From Roseinatronobacter domitianus (GTDB lineage: Bacteria > Pseudomonadota > Alphaproteobacteria > Rhodobacterales > Rhodobacteraceae): 64,000 bases of DNA. Numbering within the stretch: the first letter of the stretch is position 1; each line of letters opens with the position of its first letter. The stretch covers positions 1 to 64,000 of the forward strand of contig NZ_JALZWP010000005.1 of assembly GCF_023336755.1 (NCBI RefSeq), given 5' to 3'. The position numbers and the translations under genes were made by a program. The notes under the pieces were generated by a model. It searched no databases. It was not told where the DNA came from and worked only from the letters and a program-made list of their open reading frames with translations. This document shows positions 32,220-41,622 of this stretch, piece by piece.

Positions 32220-33248
32220 TCAGGCCCAGCCACCCCGAGAGATGAGACCAAGGCTTTCAAGCTGCTCCCAACTCTCGAACCGGGCGGAGTGCGCGCACCA
32301 CAGATCAGGAGCGGCGGCCACTGCATCGTAATAGGCATCGAATACCGGCGCGTTGCCGAAATGCTCGGCGCGGGCCTTTTCCACCGGCGCGCGCTCTACG
32401 ATCTGGGGCAGAAACTTGGTGTGCAAGAGCGCGCCTGAAATCCCCTCGCCCGCCCCCCGCGCATAAACCGCGTTCAGATGGCGCGGCAGGATGGAATGGG
32501 TCGAGTTGACCCATGTGTTATGCGCGGTCCATTTCACCAAGGCCAGCTTGGTCAGCGTGGGCGCGCGGTTGGGCTGGTCCGCAAAGAATGCGCGCGCGCG
32601 CGGCCCCCCCTGAATAAGCAGGCAGTCCAACAAAGGTTTGTGCGATATGGTGTAATTGCCGGGATCGAACCAATGCAGCGTTTGCAGCGGGTCTTGCCCC
32701 TGCGTCACATGCACCCGGTCAAGTGCGCCTTTGGGGTAAAGTTCCAGCATCATTGCAGGCAGGATCGGTTGGTCTGTGTCGTCCAGCCAGTCGGTCAGCG
32801 CGCGCAGGGGACGGGTCTGCCAATGCGGATAGATCAGCAATTCATCGGCATCGGCAACCACACACCAATGGCCCCGCGCGTGGCGCAGCATCAGCCAGTT
32901 CAGCCAGTCCACACCAAAGCGCGAGGCGCGATAACTGGCCTGCGTGCTCCAGACTGACGTATCGGGCTGCGCCAGAAGCGTGTCTAATGTTCCGTCATCG
33001 CTGCCATTGTCCACAAAACAGAAATGATCCACCCCAAGCGCCCGGTAGTGTTTCAGAAACCAGTCAATCCGGTCGCCCTCATTGCGGATGGTGCAAAACA
33101 GCAGGATCGCCCCCTGGCCCCAGCGACCGCGCTTGAGGGTGCGCAATTCGCGCGCTTTGGCGATGGCGCGCGCACGCAACCGACGGCGCTTCCAATCCAT
33201 GCGGAAGCGGAACCAGTGATCTTGCGAGGAGGGCAGTTCGGAATACAT
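32220..33248 (-). CDS. family 2 glycosyltransferase (Glyco_tranf_2_4 type), copy B
   Basis: The 342-residue paralogue of copy A has LFCTIRNEGDRIDWFLKHY, HFCFVDNGSDDGTLDTLL and ADADELLIY in place of copy A's ADVDEFLLY. It ends in LESLGLISRGGWA. Both copies share SYKGSCFGVDWLNHL or SYRASRFGVDWLNWL and an FDPGNY/FDAANY segment, so they arose by tandem duplication and then diverged widely. The start at 33248 (MYSELP) follows AAGG at six bases. A 138-base gap separates it from copy A, and a terminator of galU lies just upstream, so it probably has its own promoter. Confidence 0.82.
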   Translation of the reverse strand: MYSELPSSQDHWFRFRMDWKRRRLRARAIAKARELRTLKRGRWGQGAILLFCTIRNEGDRIDWFLKHYRALGVDHFCFVDNGSDDGTLDTLLAQPDTSVWSTQASYRASRFGVDWLNWLMLRHARGHWCVVADADELLIYPHWQTRPLRALTDWLDDTDQPILPAMMLELYPKGALDRVHVTQGQDPLQTLHWFDPGNYTISHKPLLDCLLIQGGPRARAFFADQPNRAPTLTKLALVKWTAHNTWVNSTHSILPRHLNAVYARGAGEGISGALLHTKFLPQIVERAPVEKARAEHFGNAPVFDAYYDAVAAAPDLWCAHSARFESWEQLESLGLISRGGWA

Positions 33249-33320
33249 GCGCGCCTTTTGCCTAGCTTGGCCCAGAGAAGCGCGACAGGCCCGAAAGCGC
33301 AAGCCCAAGCTAACCCCAAC

Positions 33321-33347
33321 GCAAAACAGAGCGCCCCAAACGGGCGC
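33321..33347 (-). terminator. Rho-independent terminator of galU
   Basis: On the minus strand GCGCCC/GGGCGC form a perfect six-base stem with a five-base loop (33331-33347), followed by TCTGTTTTGC. It lies 29 bases behind the galU stop. This is a normal intrinsic terminator and separates galU from the glycosyltransferase genes downstream. Confidence 0.6.
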
Positions 33348-33375
33348 CCCGGATTTCGTCGGGAGGCAACACTGC

Positions 33376-34269
33376 CTACTGCGCGGCCTGACGCTGCGCC
33401 ATAAGGTCCGTCAGGAAATCATCCAACTCGTCATGCAGTTCCGAACGGGCAAGGCCAAAAGCCACAGTCGCTTGCAGGAACCCGGCTTTCGAGCCGCAAT
33501 CATAGCGTTGACCGTCAAAACGGTAGCCATAAACGTTCTGTTTTTCTGCAATCTCGCGGGCAATTGCGTCGGTCAACTGAATTTCGCCCCCCGCACCCGG
33601 TTTGATTTCGCCCAGATGGCGCATCACATCAGGTGACAGGATATAGCGGCCAATCGCGGCCAGGTTTGAAGGTTGTGTGCCTGGCGCAGGTTTTTCGACC
33701 ATGCCGCGCATTTGCAGGCTGCGGCCAATCGTCGGCGGGACATCCATGATGCCATAGCTCGACGCCATATGCGGTGCGACTTCCATCGCCGCGATCATGT
33801 TGCCGCCGGTCTCCTCATAGGCTTCGACCATCTGTTGCAGACAGGGCGTGTCTGCGGCGATGACGTCATCGGGCAGCAGCACTGCAAAGGGCTCATCTCC
33901 GATCAGGTGGCGCGCGCACCACACGGCATGGCCAAGGCCAAGCGCCTGATGTTGGCGGACATAGGCAATCGCCCCGCTATCCATGTTGGTGTCTTCCAAC
34001 ACCTCCAGAAGGGCTGTTTTGCCCTTTGCCTTCAAGGACGCTTCCAGTTCCGGGGCACGGTCGAAATAGTCTTCCAATGCACCTTTGCCGCGCGAGGTCA
34101 CGAAGATAAATTCCGTAATCCCCGCTGCGCGGGCTTCATCAATCGCGTATTGGATCAGAGGGCGGTCCACCAAAGTCATGATCTCTTTCGGGACCGACTT
34201 TGTCGCGGGCAGGAACCGGGTGCCCATCCCTGCGACAGGGAAGACCGCTTTCGTAACCTTGCGTCTCAT
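33376..34269 (-). CDS. galU: UTP--glucose-1-phosphate uridylyltransferase
   Basis: GalU makes UDP-glucose from UTP and glucose-1-phosphate for surface polysaccharides and osmolytes. The 297-residue product shows the nucleotidyltransferase loop PVAGMGTRFLPATKSVPKE at residues 11-29 and VDRPLIQYAIDEA. AVLLPDDVI and VEKPAPGTQPSNLAAIGRY follow further on. The start MRRKVTKAVFP at 34269 follows ACGGAG at six bases; a longer frame to 34308 lacks such a signal. It is transcribed alone, ending in its own terminator, next to glycan genes it could supply. Confidence 0.95.
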   Translation of the reverse strand: MRRKVTKAVFPVAGMGTRFLPATKSVPKEIMTLVDRPLIQYAIDEARAAGITEFIFVTSRGKGALEDYFDRAPELEASLKAKGKTALLEVLEDTNMDSGAIAYVRQHQALGLGHAVWCARHLIGDEPFAVLLPDDVIAADTPCLQQMVEAYEETGGNMIAAMEVAPHMASSYGIMDVPPTIGRSLQMRGMVEKPAPGTQPSNLAAIGRYILSPDVMRHLGEIKPGAGGEIQLTDAIAREIAEKQNVYGYRFDGQRYDCGSKAGFLQATVAFGLARSELHDELDDFLTDLMAQRQAAQ

Positions 34270-34390
34270 TCCATACTCCGTTCTGGATGGCGTTTCACAT
34301 AACGTCACCTAACGGGGTAAATGCGGCAGGTTTGCGTTCAGACTTTGCGCAGAATCGTAAAAGTTAACGAATTCATCAAGGCCCACTGCC

Positions 34391-35194
34391 TTATTCCGGC
34401 AAAACCAGGTCAACCTTCGGGTTACGGGCAATGAAGAACGGGTTTTCATAGCCGGGCTTGCCGTAATGCAACGGCGTATGGTCGTCAAAACGCAGCACCT
34501 GCCCGCCCGCGCCGCGCAGCACAGCGTCGCCCGCCGCCGTGTCCCATTCCATAGTTCGGCCAAGGCGTGGGTAAAGATCCGCCTCTCCTGCGGCGACAAG
34601 GCAAAATTTCAACGACGACCCGGCGCTGCGCATGTCGGCCACATTGTAGCGGTTGATATAGGCATCGGTTGCGGCATCGCGGTGCGATTTAGACGCGACC
34701 ACTATCAATGCGCTCGCATCGGGCGCGCTGAGATGCAGCGGACGGGTCTGACCGGGGGTAACAGGGTCGAACGGGCCAAGCTCTTCCACGCTGGCACCAT
34801 CCGCATCCGTGTAGAACATCCGGCCCTTCGCCGGGGCGTAGACAATCCCGGCCACTGGCACGCCGTCCATGACAAGCGCTATATTGACGGTGAAATCCCC
34901 GCGCCGCTTGATGAATTCTTTGGTGCCGTCCAAAGGGTCGACAATCAGAAAGGTAGACGCGGTAGCCCCGTGCGTGTCGGCCTGTTCTTCGGTCACAAGC
35001 GCGACATCGGGCATTTCAGCGCGCAGACCTGCGCTGATAACATCATCCGCCAGCCTGTCGGCGCGCGTCACCGGGCTGTCATCGGCTTTGCTTTCCACCC
35101 CCATATCGGCGCTGTCATAAACCTGCATGATCTGCGCCCCCGCTTCCAATGCAAGGCGGCGAAACAGGGCGACACGGTCGACAGCACGCAACAT
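34391..35194 (-). CDS. cysQ: 3'(2'),5'-bisphosphate nucleotidase
   Basis: CysQ hydrolyses PAP to AMP and phosphate, removing the by-product of PAPS-dependent sulfation and sulfate reduction. The 267-residue protein is of the inositol monophosphatase fold and has the metal-binding motifs DSPVTRADRLAD near residue 40 and VDPLDGTKEF near 90. EWDTAAGDAVLRGAGG lies near 221. Length is typical. It is divergent from kpsM. A sulfotransferase-like gene lies 5 kb away, which would make PAP removal useful, though cysQ is also a housekeeping gene. Confidence 0.93.
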   Translation of the reverse strand: MLRAVDRVALFRRLALEAGAQIMQVYDSADMGVESKADDSPVTRADRLADDVISAGLRAEMPDVALVTEEQADTHGATASTFLIVDPLDGTKEFIKRRGDFTVNIALVMDGVPVAGIVYAPAKGRMFYTDADGASVEELGPFDPVTPGQTRPLHLSAPDASALIVVASKSHRDAATDAYINRYNVADMRSAGSSLKFCLVAAGEADLYPRLGRTMEWDTAAGDAVLRGAGGQVLRFDDHTPLHYGKPGYENPFFIARNPKVDLVLPE

Positions 35195-35218
35195 GATAGC
35201 TCCTTAAGCAGCGGCAGA

Positions 35219-35247
35219 TTGTCGTTTGCCGTGATTTCGTCTAAATT
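35219..35247 (+). promoter_or_regulatory. candidate kpsM promoter
   Basis: A -35 TTGTCG (35219-35224) and a -10 TAAATT (35242-35247) are 17 bases apart in the divergent gap between cysQ and kpsM. The gap is markedly AT-rich around the -10. The predicted start near 35254 would give a leader of about 40 bases. The match is fair only. Confidence 0.35.
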
Positions 35248-35294
35248 TTTCTATATTGGCATGGCACACAGGCGACAATCGGAAACCGGCTCAT

Positions 35295-36116
35295 ATGTTC
35301 AGCCCGACCACATCACGCTCTTTCTGGTGGCAACTTTGGCACACGCTAGAGTTGATATTCACCCAATCGGTGCGCAATGTTCGCAAGAACCACGGCAATG
35401 CCATCATCGGCCTGATGCTGAACATTGTGCAAACGATGATTCTTTTGGGTGTGTTTCTACTTATCTTCGTGTTCGCCGGGGCGCGCGGTGCCGCCATCCG
35501 GGGCGATACGCTGATTTACCTTATGAGCGGCGTTGTCCTGTTCATGGCGCATATCAAAACGCTCTCTGCCGTCGCCTCGGCAGAGGGGCCGAATTCTGCG
35601 ATGATGAAACACCGCCCCATGAACCCGATCGTGGCGATTGGCGGCGCAGCCTTGGCAGAGCTTTACATCCAAATCCTGTCAATCGCGGTCATTCTGTTCC
35701 TGTATCACACGATCTGGACGCCGGTGGTTATCGACAAACCCTTCGGGGCCTTTGCCATGCTTTTAGCGGTCTGGTTTTCCGGGCTGGCCATCGGCCTTGT
35801 GATGTATGCGATCAAACCATGGTTTCCATCGGTTGCGAAATTGCTGACCACGCTGATCTCGCGCATGAACATGGTCGCGTCGGGTAAGTTCTTTCTGGCC
35901 AACACGCTGCCTGCAAGTGTGCTGCCTTATTTCACATGGAACCCGCTGTTTCATGCCATTGACCAAGCGCGCGGATTTGCTTTTATCAACTACAACCCCT
36001 TCAACACTTGGCTTTACTATCCGCTCATCTTCAGTCTGTGCCTGATCGTTATCGGCATGCTGGGAGAGTTCTACACCCGCAACCGCGCATCGCTGAGCTG
36101 GGCCGCGCGGCAGTAA
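35295..36116 (+). CDS. kpsM: capsule polysaccharide ABC exporter, permease subunit (KpsM)
   Basis: KpsM is the membrane half of the ABC-2 type transporter that carries lipid-linked capsule chains over the inner membrane. The 273-residue protein has about six membrane helices (IIGLMLNIVQTMILLGVFLL, LYIQILSIAVILFLYHTIW, YYPLIFSLCLIVIGML). It also shows the family features MKHRPMNPIVAIGGAALAEL and YFTWNPLFHAIDQARG. The ATG at 35295 was preferred to a TTG at 35256. Unusually, the matching ATPase gene kpsT lies 23 kb away at 58986, so the two transporter halves are not in one operon. Confidence 0.88.
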   Translation: MFSPTTSRSFWWQLWHTLELIFTQSVRNVRKNHGNAIIGLMLNIVQTMILLGVFLLIFVFAGARGAAIRGDTLIYLMSGVVLFMAHIKTLSAVASAEGPNSAMMKHRPMNPIVAIGGAALAELYIQILSIAVILFLYHTIWTPVVIDKPFGAFAMLLAVWFSGLAIGLVMYAIKPWFPSVAKLLTTLISRMNMVASGKFFLANTLPASVLPYFTWNPLFHAIDQARGFAFINYNPFNTWLYYPLIFSLCLIVIGMLGEFYTRNRASLSWAARQ

Positions 36117-36196
36117 TCCTCCGACACACGTTATTTGACCGTCATCATTTGCGGCCATGCCTTGAAATCGCTGCGCAACACGTCCAATTTTAGCGG

Positions 36197-36400
36197 ATGG
36201 TCTTAATACTCGGACTTTTGATCGTCTTTGCCGCAATTCTGATCTTGCGGCCTTGGCAGCGGCGCGGGTGCCGCTGGCGGGAAGATCGGCGTGCCTTGGC
36301 GGATGGGCGGGTTCTGCACGTCTGCGCGGCGTGCGGCGCAGAGATGGCGCTTCCGAAAGGACGAAACCCGAAACATTGTCTGGCAGGAGAGCAGCAATGA
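36197..36400 (+). CDS. small membrane-anchored protein with a CxxC motif, function unknown
   Basis: The 67-residue product has one N-terminal membrane helix (MVLILGLLIVFAAILIL) and then a basic stretch (RPWQRRGCRWREDRR). A short zinc-ribbon-like end follows, with HVCAACGAE and a fourth cysteine in PKHCLAG, so four cysteines besides the one in RRGC. Its TGA overlaps the ATG of the next gene (ATGA), strong evidence that it is translated. I do not know its function. The coupling suggests a link with the DUF1989 protein; similar small proteins occur in related genomes as far as I recall. Confidence 0.7.
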   Translation: MVLILGLLIVFAAILILRPWQRRGCRWREDRRALADGRVLHVCAACGAEMALPKGRNPKHCLAGEQQ

Positions 36401-37257
36401 CCAAAACACCGACCGAGGCCCCGCCAGACGCTGACGCGCGCCGCCAGGTTGTCCCTGTCATCTGCTACCCGAACGACACGCTGCATGTCCCGCCCCTAGA
36501 CCAATACCGCGCGGCCCGCGACACCGCGCAAGCTACGGATCACACGCGCATCCCCCCGCGACAGGCCAGGTGCTTTCATGTCACCGCAGGCAGTTTCTTT
36601 CGCATTACCTGCCCGGACGGGGCGCAGGTCGGGGATCTGAACCTGTTTGCCGCCCGCAATCTGGACGAGCGGTTCTTTTCCGGAAAAACCCGCGCGCTTC
36701 ACGGCAGCCATGTGGGCATCGGAAACCGGCTATGGTCCTGCCTGCCTTATCTGCGCCCGATGGCCACGATCACAGAGGACACGCTGTCATGGTATGGGCA
36801 GGATGAATTCGGCGGCCGGGTGCATGACGTGATCGGCACGCGCTGCGACCCCTACACGCACCACCTTCTGACCGGGCAGGACTACCACAACACCTGCCAT
36901 TCCAACCTGACGCGCGCGCTGGCTGCCGAAATGGGCATGCCGCTGACCGAAGCCGAAGGGCATATCCACGATGTGCTCAACGTGTTCATGTGCACTGGCT
37001 TTACCCGCGACACGGGCCAGTATTTCATGAAAACCAGCCCGGCGCGCGCAGGCGATTACATCGAATTCTTCGCAGAGATCGACCTTCTTGGTGTGCTCTC
37101 CGCCTGCCCCGGCGGCGATTGCGGGGCCGAGCACAGCTCTGACGCCGCCACCTGCCACCCGCTGGAGGTGACGGTCTACGCGCCGAAAGCGGGCCAATTA
37201 GACGGCTGGTATGCCCCATCCTACAACCGCTACTCGCGCCGCCACGCGCCCGAATAG
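36397..37257 (+). CDS. DUF1989 (urea carboxylase-associated) family protein
   Basis: Members of this family accompany urea carboxylase or urea-amidolyase genes; biochemical evidence for the family is limited. The 286-residue protein shows [14 protein letters not shown] near residue 110. It has three cysteine/histidine-rich segments: [21 protein letters not shown], and [20 protein letters not shown] near the C-terminus. These could bind a metal. The start at 36397 is set by the ATGA overlap with the small membrane-protein gene and by AGGAG upstream; a longer frame to 36253 is a shadow. No urea carboxylase gene is nearby, so its partner is not in the window. Confidence 0.85.
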   Translation: MTKTPTEAPPDADARRQVVPVICYPNDTLHVPPLDQYRAARDTAQATDHTRIPPRQARCFHVTAGSFFRITCPDGAQVGDLNLFAARNLDERFFSGKTRALHGSHVGIGNRLWSCLPYLRPMATITEDTLSWYGQDEFGGRVHDVIGTRCDPYTHHLLTGQDYHNTCHSNLTRALAAEMGMPLTEAEGHIHDVLNVFMCTGFTRDTGQYFMKTSPARAGDYIEFFAEIDLLGVLSACPGGDCGAEHSSDAATCHPLEVTVYAPKAGQLDGWYAPSYNRYSRRHAPE

Positions 37258-37313
37258 CGCCACACCATCAAGCCATATTGACCGGGACGGGAAAGCGCGA
37301 CATATCAGCGGGC

Positions 37314-39113
37314 ATGACACAGCTTTCCCATATCCGGAACTTCTCGATCGTGGCGCATATCGACCACGGAAAATCCACGCTGGCGGATCGGCTGATCCAG
37401 TCAACCGGCACCGTATCCGACCGCGACATGAAAGAGCAGATGCTCGACGCGATGGATATCGAACGCGAGCGCGGCATTACCATCAAGGCCAACACCGTGC
37501 GCATCGACTATGTCGCGCAGGATGGCGAAGCCTATGTGCTGAACCTGATCGACACGCCCGGCCACGTGGATTTCGCCTATGAAGTCTCGCGCTCCATGCA
37601 GGCGGTCGAAGGCTCGCTGCTGGTGGTGGATGCGTCCCAAGGCGTGGAAGCGCAGACGCTCGCCAATGTCTACACAGCACTCGATGCCGACCATGAAATC
37701 GTGCCTGTCCTGAACAAGATCGACCTGCCCGCCGCCGAACCCGATGCCGTGCGCGCCCAGATCGAGGATGTGATCGGGCTGGATGCCTCTGACGCGGTGC
37801 TGATTTCCGCCAAATCCGGCCTTGGCATTCCCGATGTGCTGGAAGCCATTGTCAAACGCCTGCCCGCCCCCCAAGGCGACCGCGATGCACCGCTGAAAGC
37901 CATGCTGGTCGATAGCTGGTATGACCCCTATCTGGGCGTGGTCGTGCTGATCCGCGTCATGGATGGCGTCATCCGCAAGGGCGACAACATCCGCATGATG
38001 CAGACGGGCGCGAAATACGGCATCGACAAGCTGTCGGTTCTGAAACCCGCCATGGTGGACGTGGCCGAACTTGGACCGGGCGAAATCGGCATCTTCACCG
38101 GCAGCATCAAGCAGGTGCGCGACACCAAGGTCGGCGACACCATCACGCATGACAAGAAACCCTGCGCCAAAGCCCTGCCGGGGTTCAAACCGTCGGTGCC
38201 GGTGGTGTTCTGCGGTCTGTTCCCAGTCGATTCGGCGGAATTCGAGGATTTGCGCACCGGGATCGAGAAACTGGCGCTCAATGACGCGTCCTTTACCTAT
38301 GAGATGGAATCCTCTGCCGCCCTCGGCTTCGGGTTCCGCTGCGGGTTTCTGGGGCTGCTGCATCTGGAAGTGATCCGCGACCGGCTGGAGCGCGAATACA
38401 GGGTGGACCTGATTACCACCGCGCCCTCGGTGGTCTATCACATCCATATGCGCGACGGGACCATGCAGGAATTGCACAACCCCGCGGACCTGCCCGACCT
38501 GACCCATGTCGACCATGTGCAGGAACCGCGCATCAAGGCCACGATCCTTGTGCCGGATGATTACCTGGGCGATGTGCTGAAACTGTGTCAGGACCGCCGG
38601 GGCATCCAGTTGGACCTGTCCTATGCCGGGTCGCGCGCGATGGTGGTCTATGACCTGCCGCTGAACGAGGTGGTGTTCGATTTCTATGACCGTCTGAAAT
38701 CCATCACCAAGGGCTATGCGTCCTTCGACTATGAGATCACCGGCTACCGCGAAGATAACCTTGTGAAAATGCAGGTGCTGGTGAATGACGAACCGGTCGA
38801 TGCGCTGTCGATGATGGTCCACCGCGACCGTGCCGAGGGGCGTGGGCGGCTGATGTGCGAGAAGCTGAAAGAGCTGATCCCCCGCCACATGTTCAAAATC
38901 CCGATCCAGGCGGCGATTGGCGGTAAGGTCATCGCGCGCGAGACTTTGGCGGCGTTGCGCAAGGACGTGACGGCGAAATGCTACGGCGGCGACGTCTCGC
39001 GCAAGCGGAAGTTGTTGGACAAGCAGAAAGCGGGCAAGAAGAAGATGCGCCAGTTCGGGAAAGTGGAGATCCCGCAGCAGGCGTTTATCTCGGCGTTGAA
39101 GATGGATGGGTGA
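37314..39113 (+). CDS. lepA: elongation factor 4 (LepA, back-translocating GTPase)
   Basis: LepA is a ribosome-binding GTPase that acts in translation under stress and in ribosome biogenesis. The 599-residue product has the G motifs AHIDHGKST (G1, residues 12-20), RGITIKA (G2), DTPGHVDF (G3) and NKID (G4). The elongation-factor domains II, III and V follow, then the LepA-specific C-terminus ([20 protein letters not shown]). The start MTQLSHIRN at 37314 matches the family. Its stop is overlapped by, or lies 11 bases before, the start of an AT-rich DUF3800 gene. Confidence 0.97.
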   Translation: MTQLSHIRNFSIVAHIDHGKSTLADRLIQSTGTVSDRDMKEQMLDAMDIERERGITIKANTVRIDYVAQDGEAYVLNLIDTPGHVDFAYEVSRSMQAVEGSLLVVDASQGVEAQTLANVYTALDADHEIVPVLNKIDLPAAEPDAVRAQIEDVIGLDASDAVLISAKSGLGIPDVLEAIVKRLPAPQGDRDAPLKAMLVDSWYDPYLGVVVLIRVMDGVIRKGDNIRMMQTGAKYGIDKLSVLKPAMVDVAELGPGEIGIFTGSIKQVRDTKVGDTITHDKKPCAKALPGFKPSVPVVFCGLFPVDSAEFEDLRTGIEKLALNDASFTYEMESSAALGFGFRCGFLGLLHLEVIRDRLEREYRVDLITTAPSVVYHIHMRDGTMQELHNPADLPDLTHVDHVQEPRIKATILVPDDYLGDVLKLCQDRRGIQLDLSYAGSRAMVVYDLPLNEVVFDFYDRLKSITKGYASFDYEITGYREDNLVKMQVLVNDEPVDALSMMVHRDRAEGRGRLMCEKLKELIPRHMFKIPIQAAIGGKVIARETLAALRKDVTAKCYGGDVSRKRKLLDKQKAGKKKMRQFGKVEIPQQAFISALKMDG

Positions 39114-39124
39114 GGGAAAACCAC

Positions 39125-39877
39125 TTGTATTTAATGTATGTCGATGAAAGCGGCGACCCTGGAAATAACATAACGCAATCAAGATATTTTTGTTTGTCTG
39201 GTATAGTCGTCCATGAAAGCGAGTGGAGAGACTTCATTGATCGTTTAATAGAGTTTCGACGAACGCTTAGGGATATTTATGGACTGCCAATGCGTTCAGA
39301 AATACACTCCGCAGAATTCATTCGAAAAAATGCCTTTGGGATTGAAAAGCATCAGAGGCTGGCAATCTTACGAAACAAAATTGACGAACTTGCAAAACTT
39401 AACTCAATTTCAATAACGAATGTGGTTGTGAACAAGTCAAATAAACCAAACGACTATAAGATATTTGAAACAGCGTGGGGAACCTTATTCCAACGTTTTG
39501 AGAACACGCTCACCCATGGAAACTTCCCCGGTGGCTACAAGAGATCATTTGGAACCGTTTTCACAGACGCCACTGCTGGCAGGACTCTTCAACTGCAAAT
39601 GCGCAGAATGGCTCGTCATAACCCCATTCCAAATAGATATGGTGGTGGATTTAGCAACAGGCCCATAACGAGAATCGTTGAAGACCCTTCCGAGCGCGAC
39701 TCAAAATCCTCGTTGCCAATTCAAGCCTGCGATGTCGTAGCTTACTTTTTGATGCAGAAGCTTAATCCAAATTCGTATGTAAAGCGAAAGAGTGCTGCAA
39801 AATATTTTGACAGACTCGAACCCATTCTAAACAAAAACGCCAGTGCACGGGACCCACTAGGGATAGTCATGATATGA
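39125..39877 (+). CDS. DUF3800 family protein, AT-rich and probably acquired
   Basis: DUF3800 proteins have a predicted RNase H-like fold and turn up in mobile and defence-related settings; their reaction is not established. The 250-residue product has the family motifs YVDESGDPGN near residue 5, EIHSAEFIRK near 60, FTDATAG near 142 and the C-terminal QACDVVAYFLMQKL. Base composition drops sharply to AT-rich from the lepA stop on, with codons such as ATA, TTA and AAT, unlike all neighbours. The start is uncertain: TTG at 39125 follows GAGGG by eight bases, ATG at 39134 lacks a site, and GTG at 39110 overlaps the lepA stop. There is no mobile gene beside it. Confidence 0.8.
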   Translation: MYLMYVDESGDPGNNITQSRYFCLSGIVVHESEWRDFIDRLIEFRRTLRDIYGLPMRSEIHSAEFIRKNAFGIEKHQRLAILRNKIDELAKLNSISITNVVVNKSNKPNDYKIFETAWGTLFQRFENTLTHGNFPGGYKRSFGTVFTDATAGRTLQLQMRRMARHNPIPNRYGGGFSNRPITRIVEDPSERDSKSSLPIQACDVVAYFLMQKLNPNSYVKRKSAAKYFDRLEPILNKNASARDPLGIVMI

Positions 39878-39906
39878 AAAGGGCGGACAGTCACCTGCCC
39901 GCCAAA

Positions 39907-39942
39907 AGATCCTAATACCAGGTTATGCCTGGGTTCAGATCT
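39907..39942. terminator. hairpin between convergent DUF3800 gene and glpK
   Basis: AGATC (39907-39911) pairs with GATCT (39938-39942). Inside it CCAGG pairs with CCTGG (39918-39932, loop TTATG), with an asymmetric internal loop between the two stems. It lies between two convergent genes and could end transcription of either, but there is no clear T-run. The rest of the gap to glpK (39943-40045) shows nothing that I could identify. Confidence 0.35.
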
Positions 39943-40045
39943 TACACAACATATAGTGCAACAGCCGTCCAAATGCTAGTCATAAACTTCAGCACAGGGG
40001 CAATGACCATCCCCGCCCTGCTCGACGGTCGCCGCGCGGCCTGAG

Positions 40046-41536
<1,491 letters not shown>

Positions 41537-41567
41537 GCGGCGGGCCTATCTTTGTGCAGGTTGGATC

Positions 41568-41595
41568 AGCATAGAAAAAGGGCCGGGGTTTTCAA
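41568..41595 (-). promoter_or_regulatory. possible glpK promoter overlapping the terminator
   Basis: On the minus strand TTGAAA (41590-41595), lying in the loop and upper stem of the terminator behind glpV, is 16 bases from TATGCT (41568-41573), just past its T-run. If used, transcription would start near 41561, about 25 bases before the glpK ATG. The elements fit the consensus fairly, but overlap with the hairpin makes this speculative. Confidence 0.3.
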
Positions 41596-41607
41596 TAACC
41601 CCGGCCC
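41574..41607 (-). terminator. strong Rho-independent terminator between glpV and glpK
   Basis: GGGCCGGGGTT and AACCCCGGCCC form a perfect 11-base stem with a six-base loop (41580-41607). On the minus strand it is followed directly by TTTTTC. This is the clearest intrinsic terminator of the window. It lies 15 bases behind the glpV stop and before glpK, and so inside what otherwise looks like one operon. Confidence 0.85.
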
Positions 41608-41622
41608 CCTGTCAGCTCGCGA

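Noticed and set aside
38978-39877. Reading the DUF3800 frame as starting inside lepA (299 codons)
   Set aside because: The first 44 codons overlap lepA's C-terminus in another frame and are low-complexity; family homology starts at YLMYVDESGD.
39110-39960. DUF3800 gene as part of a prophage or transposon
   Set aside because: No integrase, transposase, terminal repeats or target-site duplication can be seen on either side; lepA and the glp cluster look intact.
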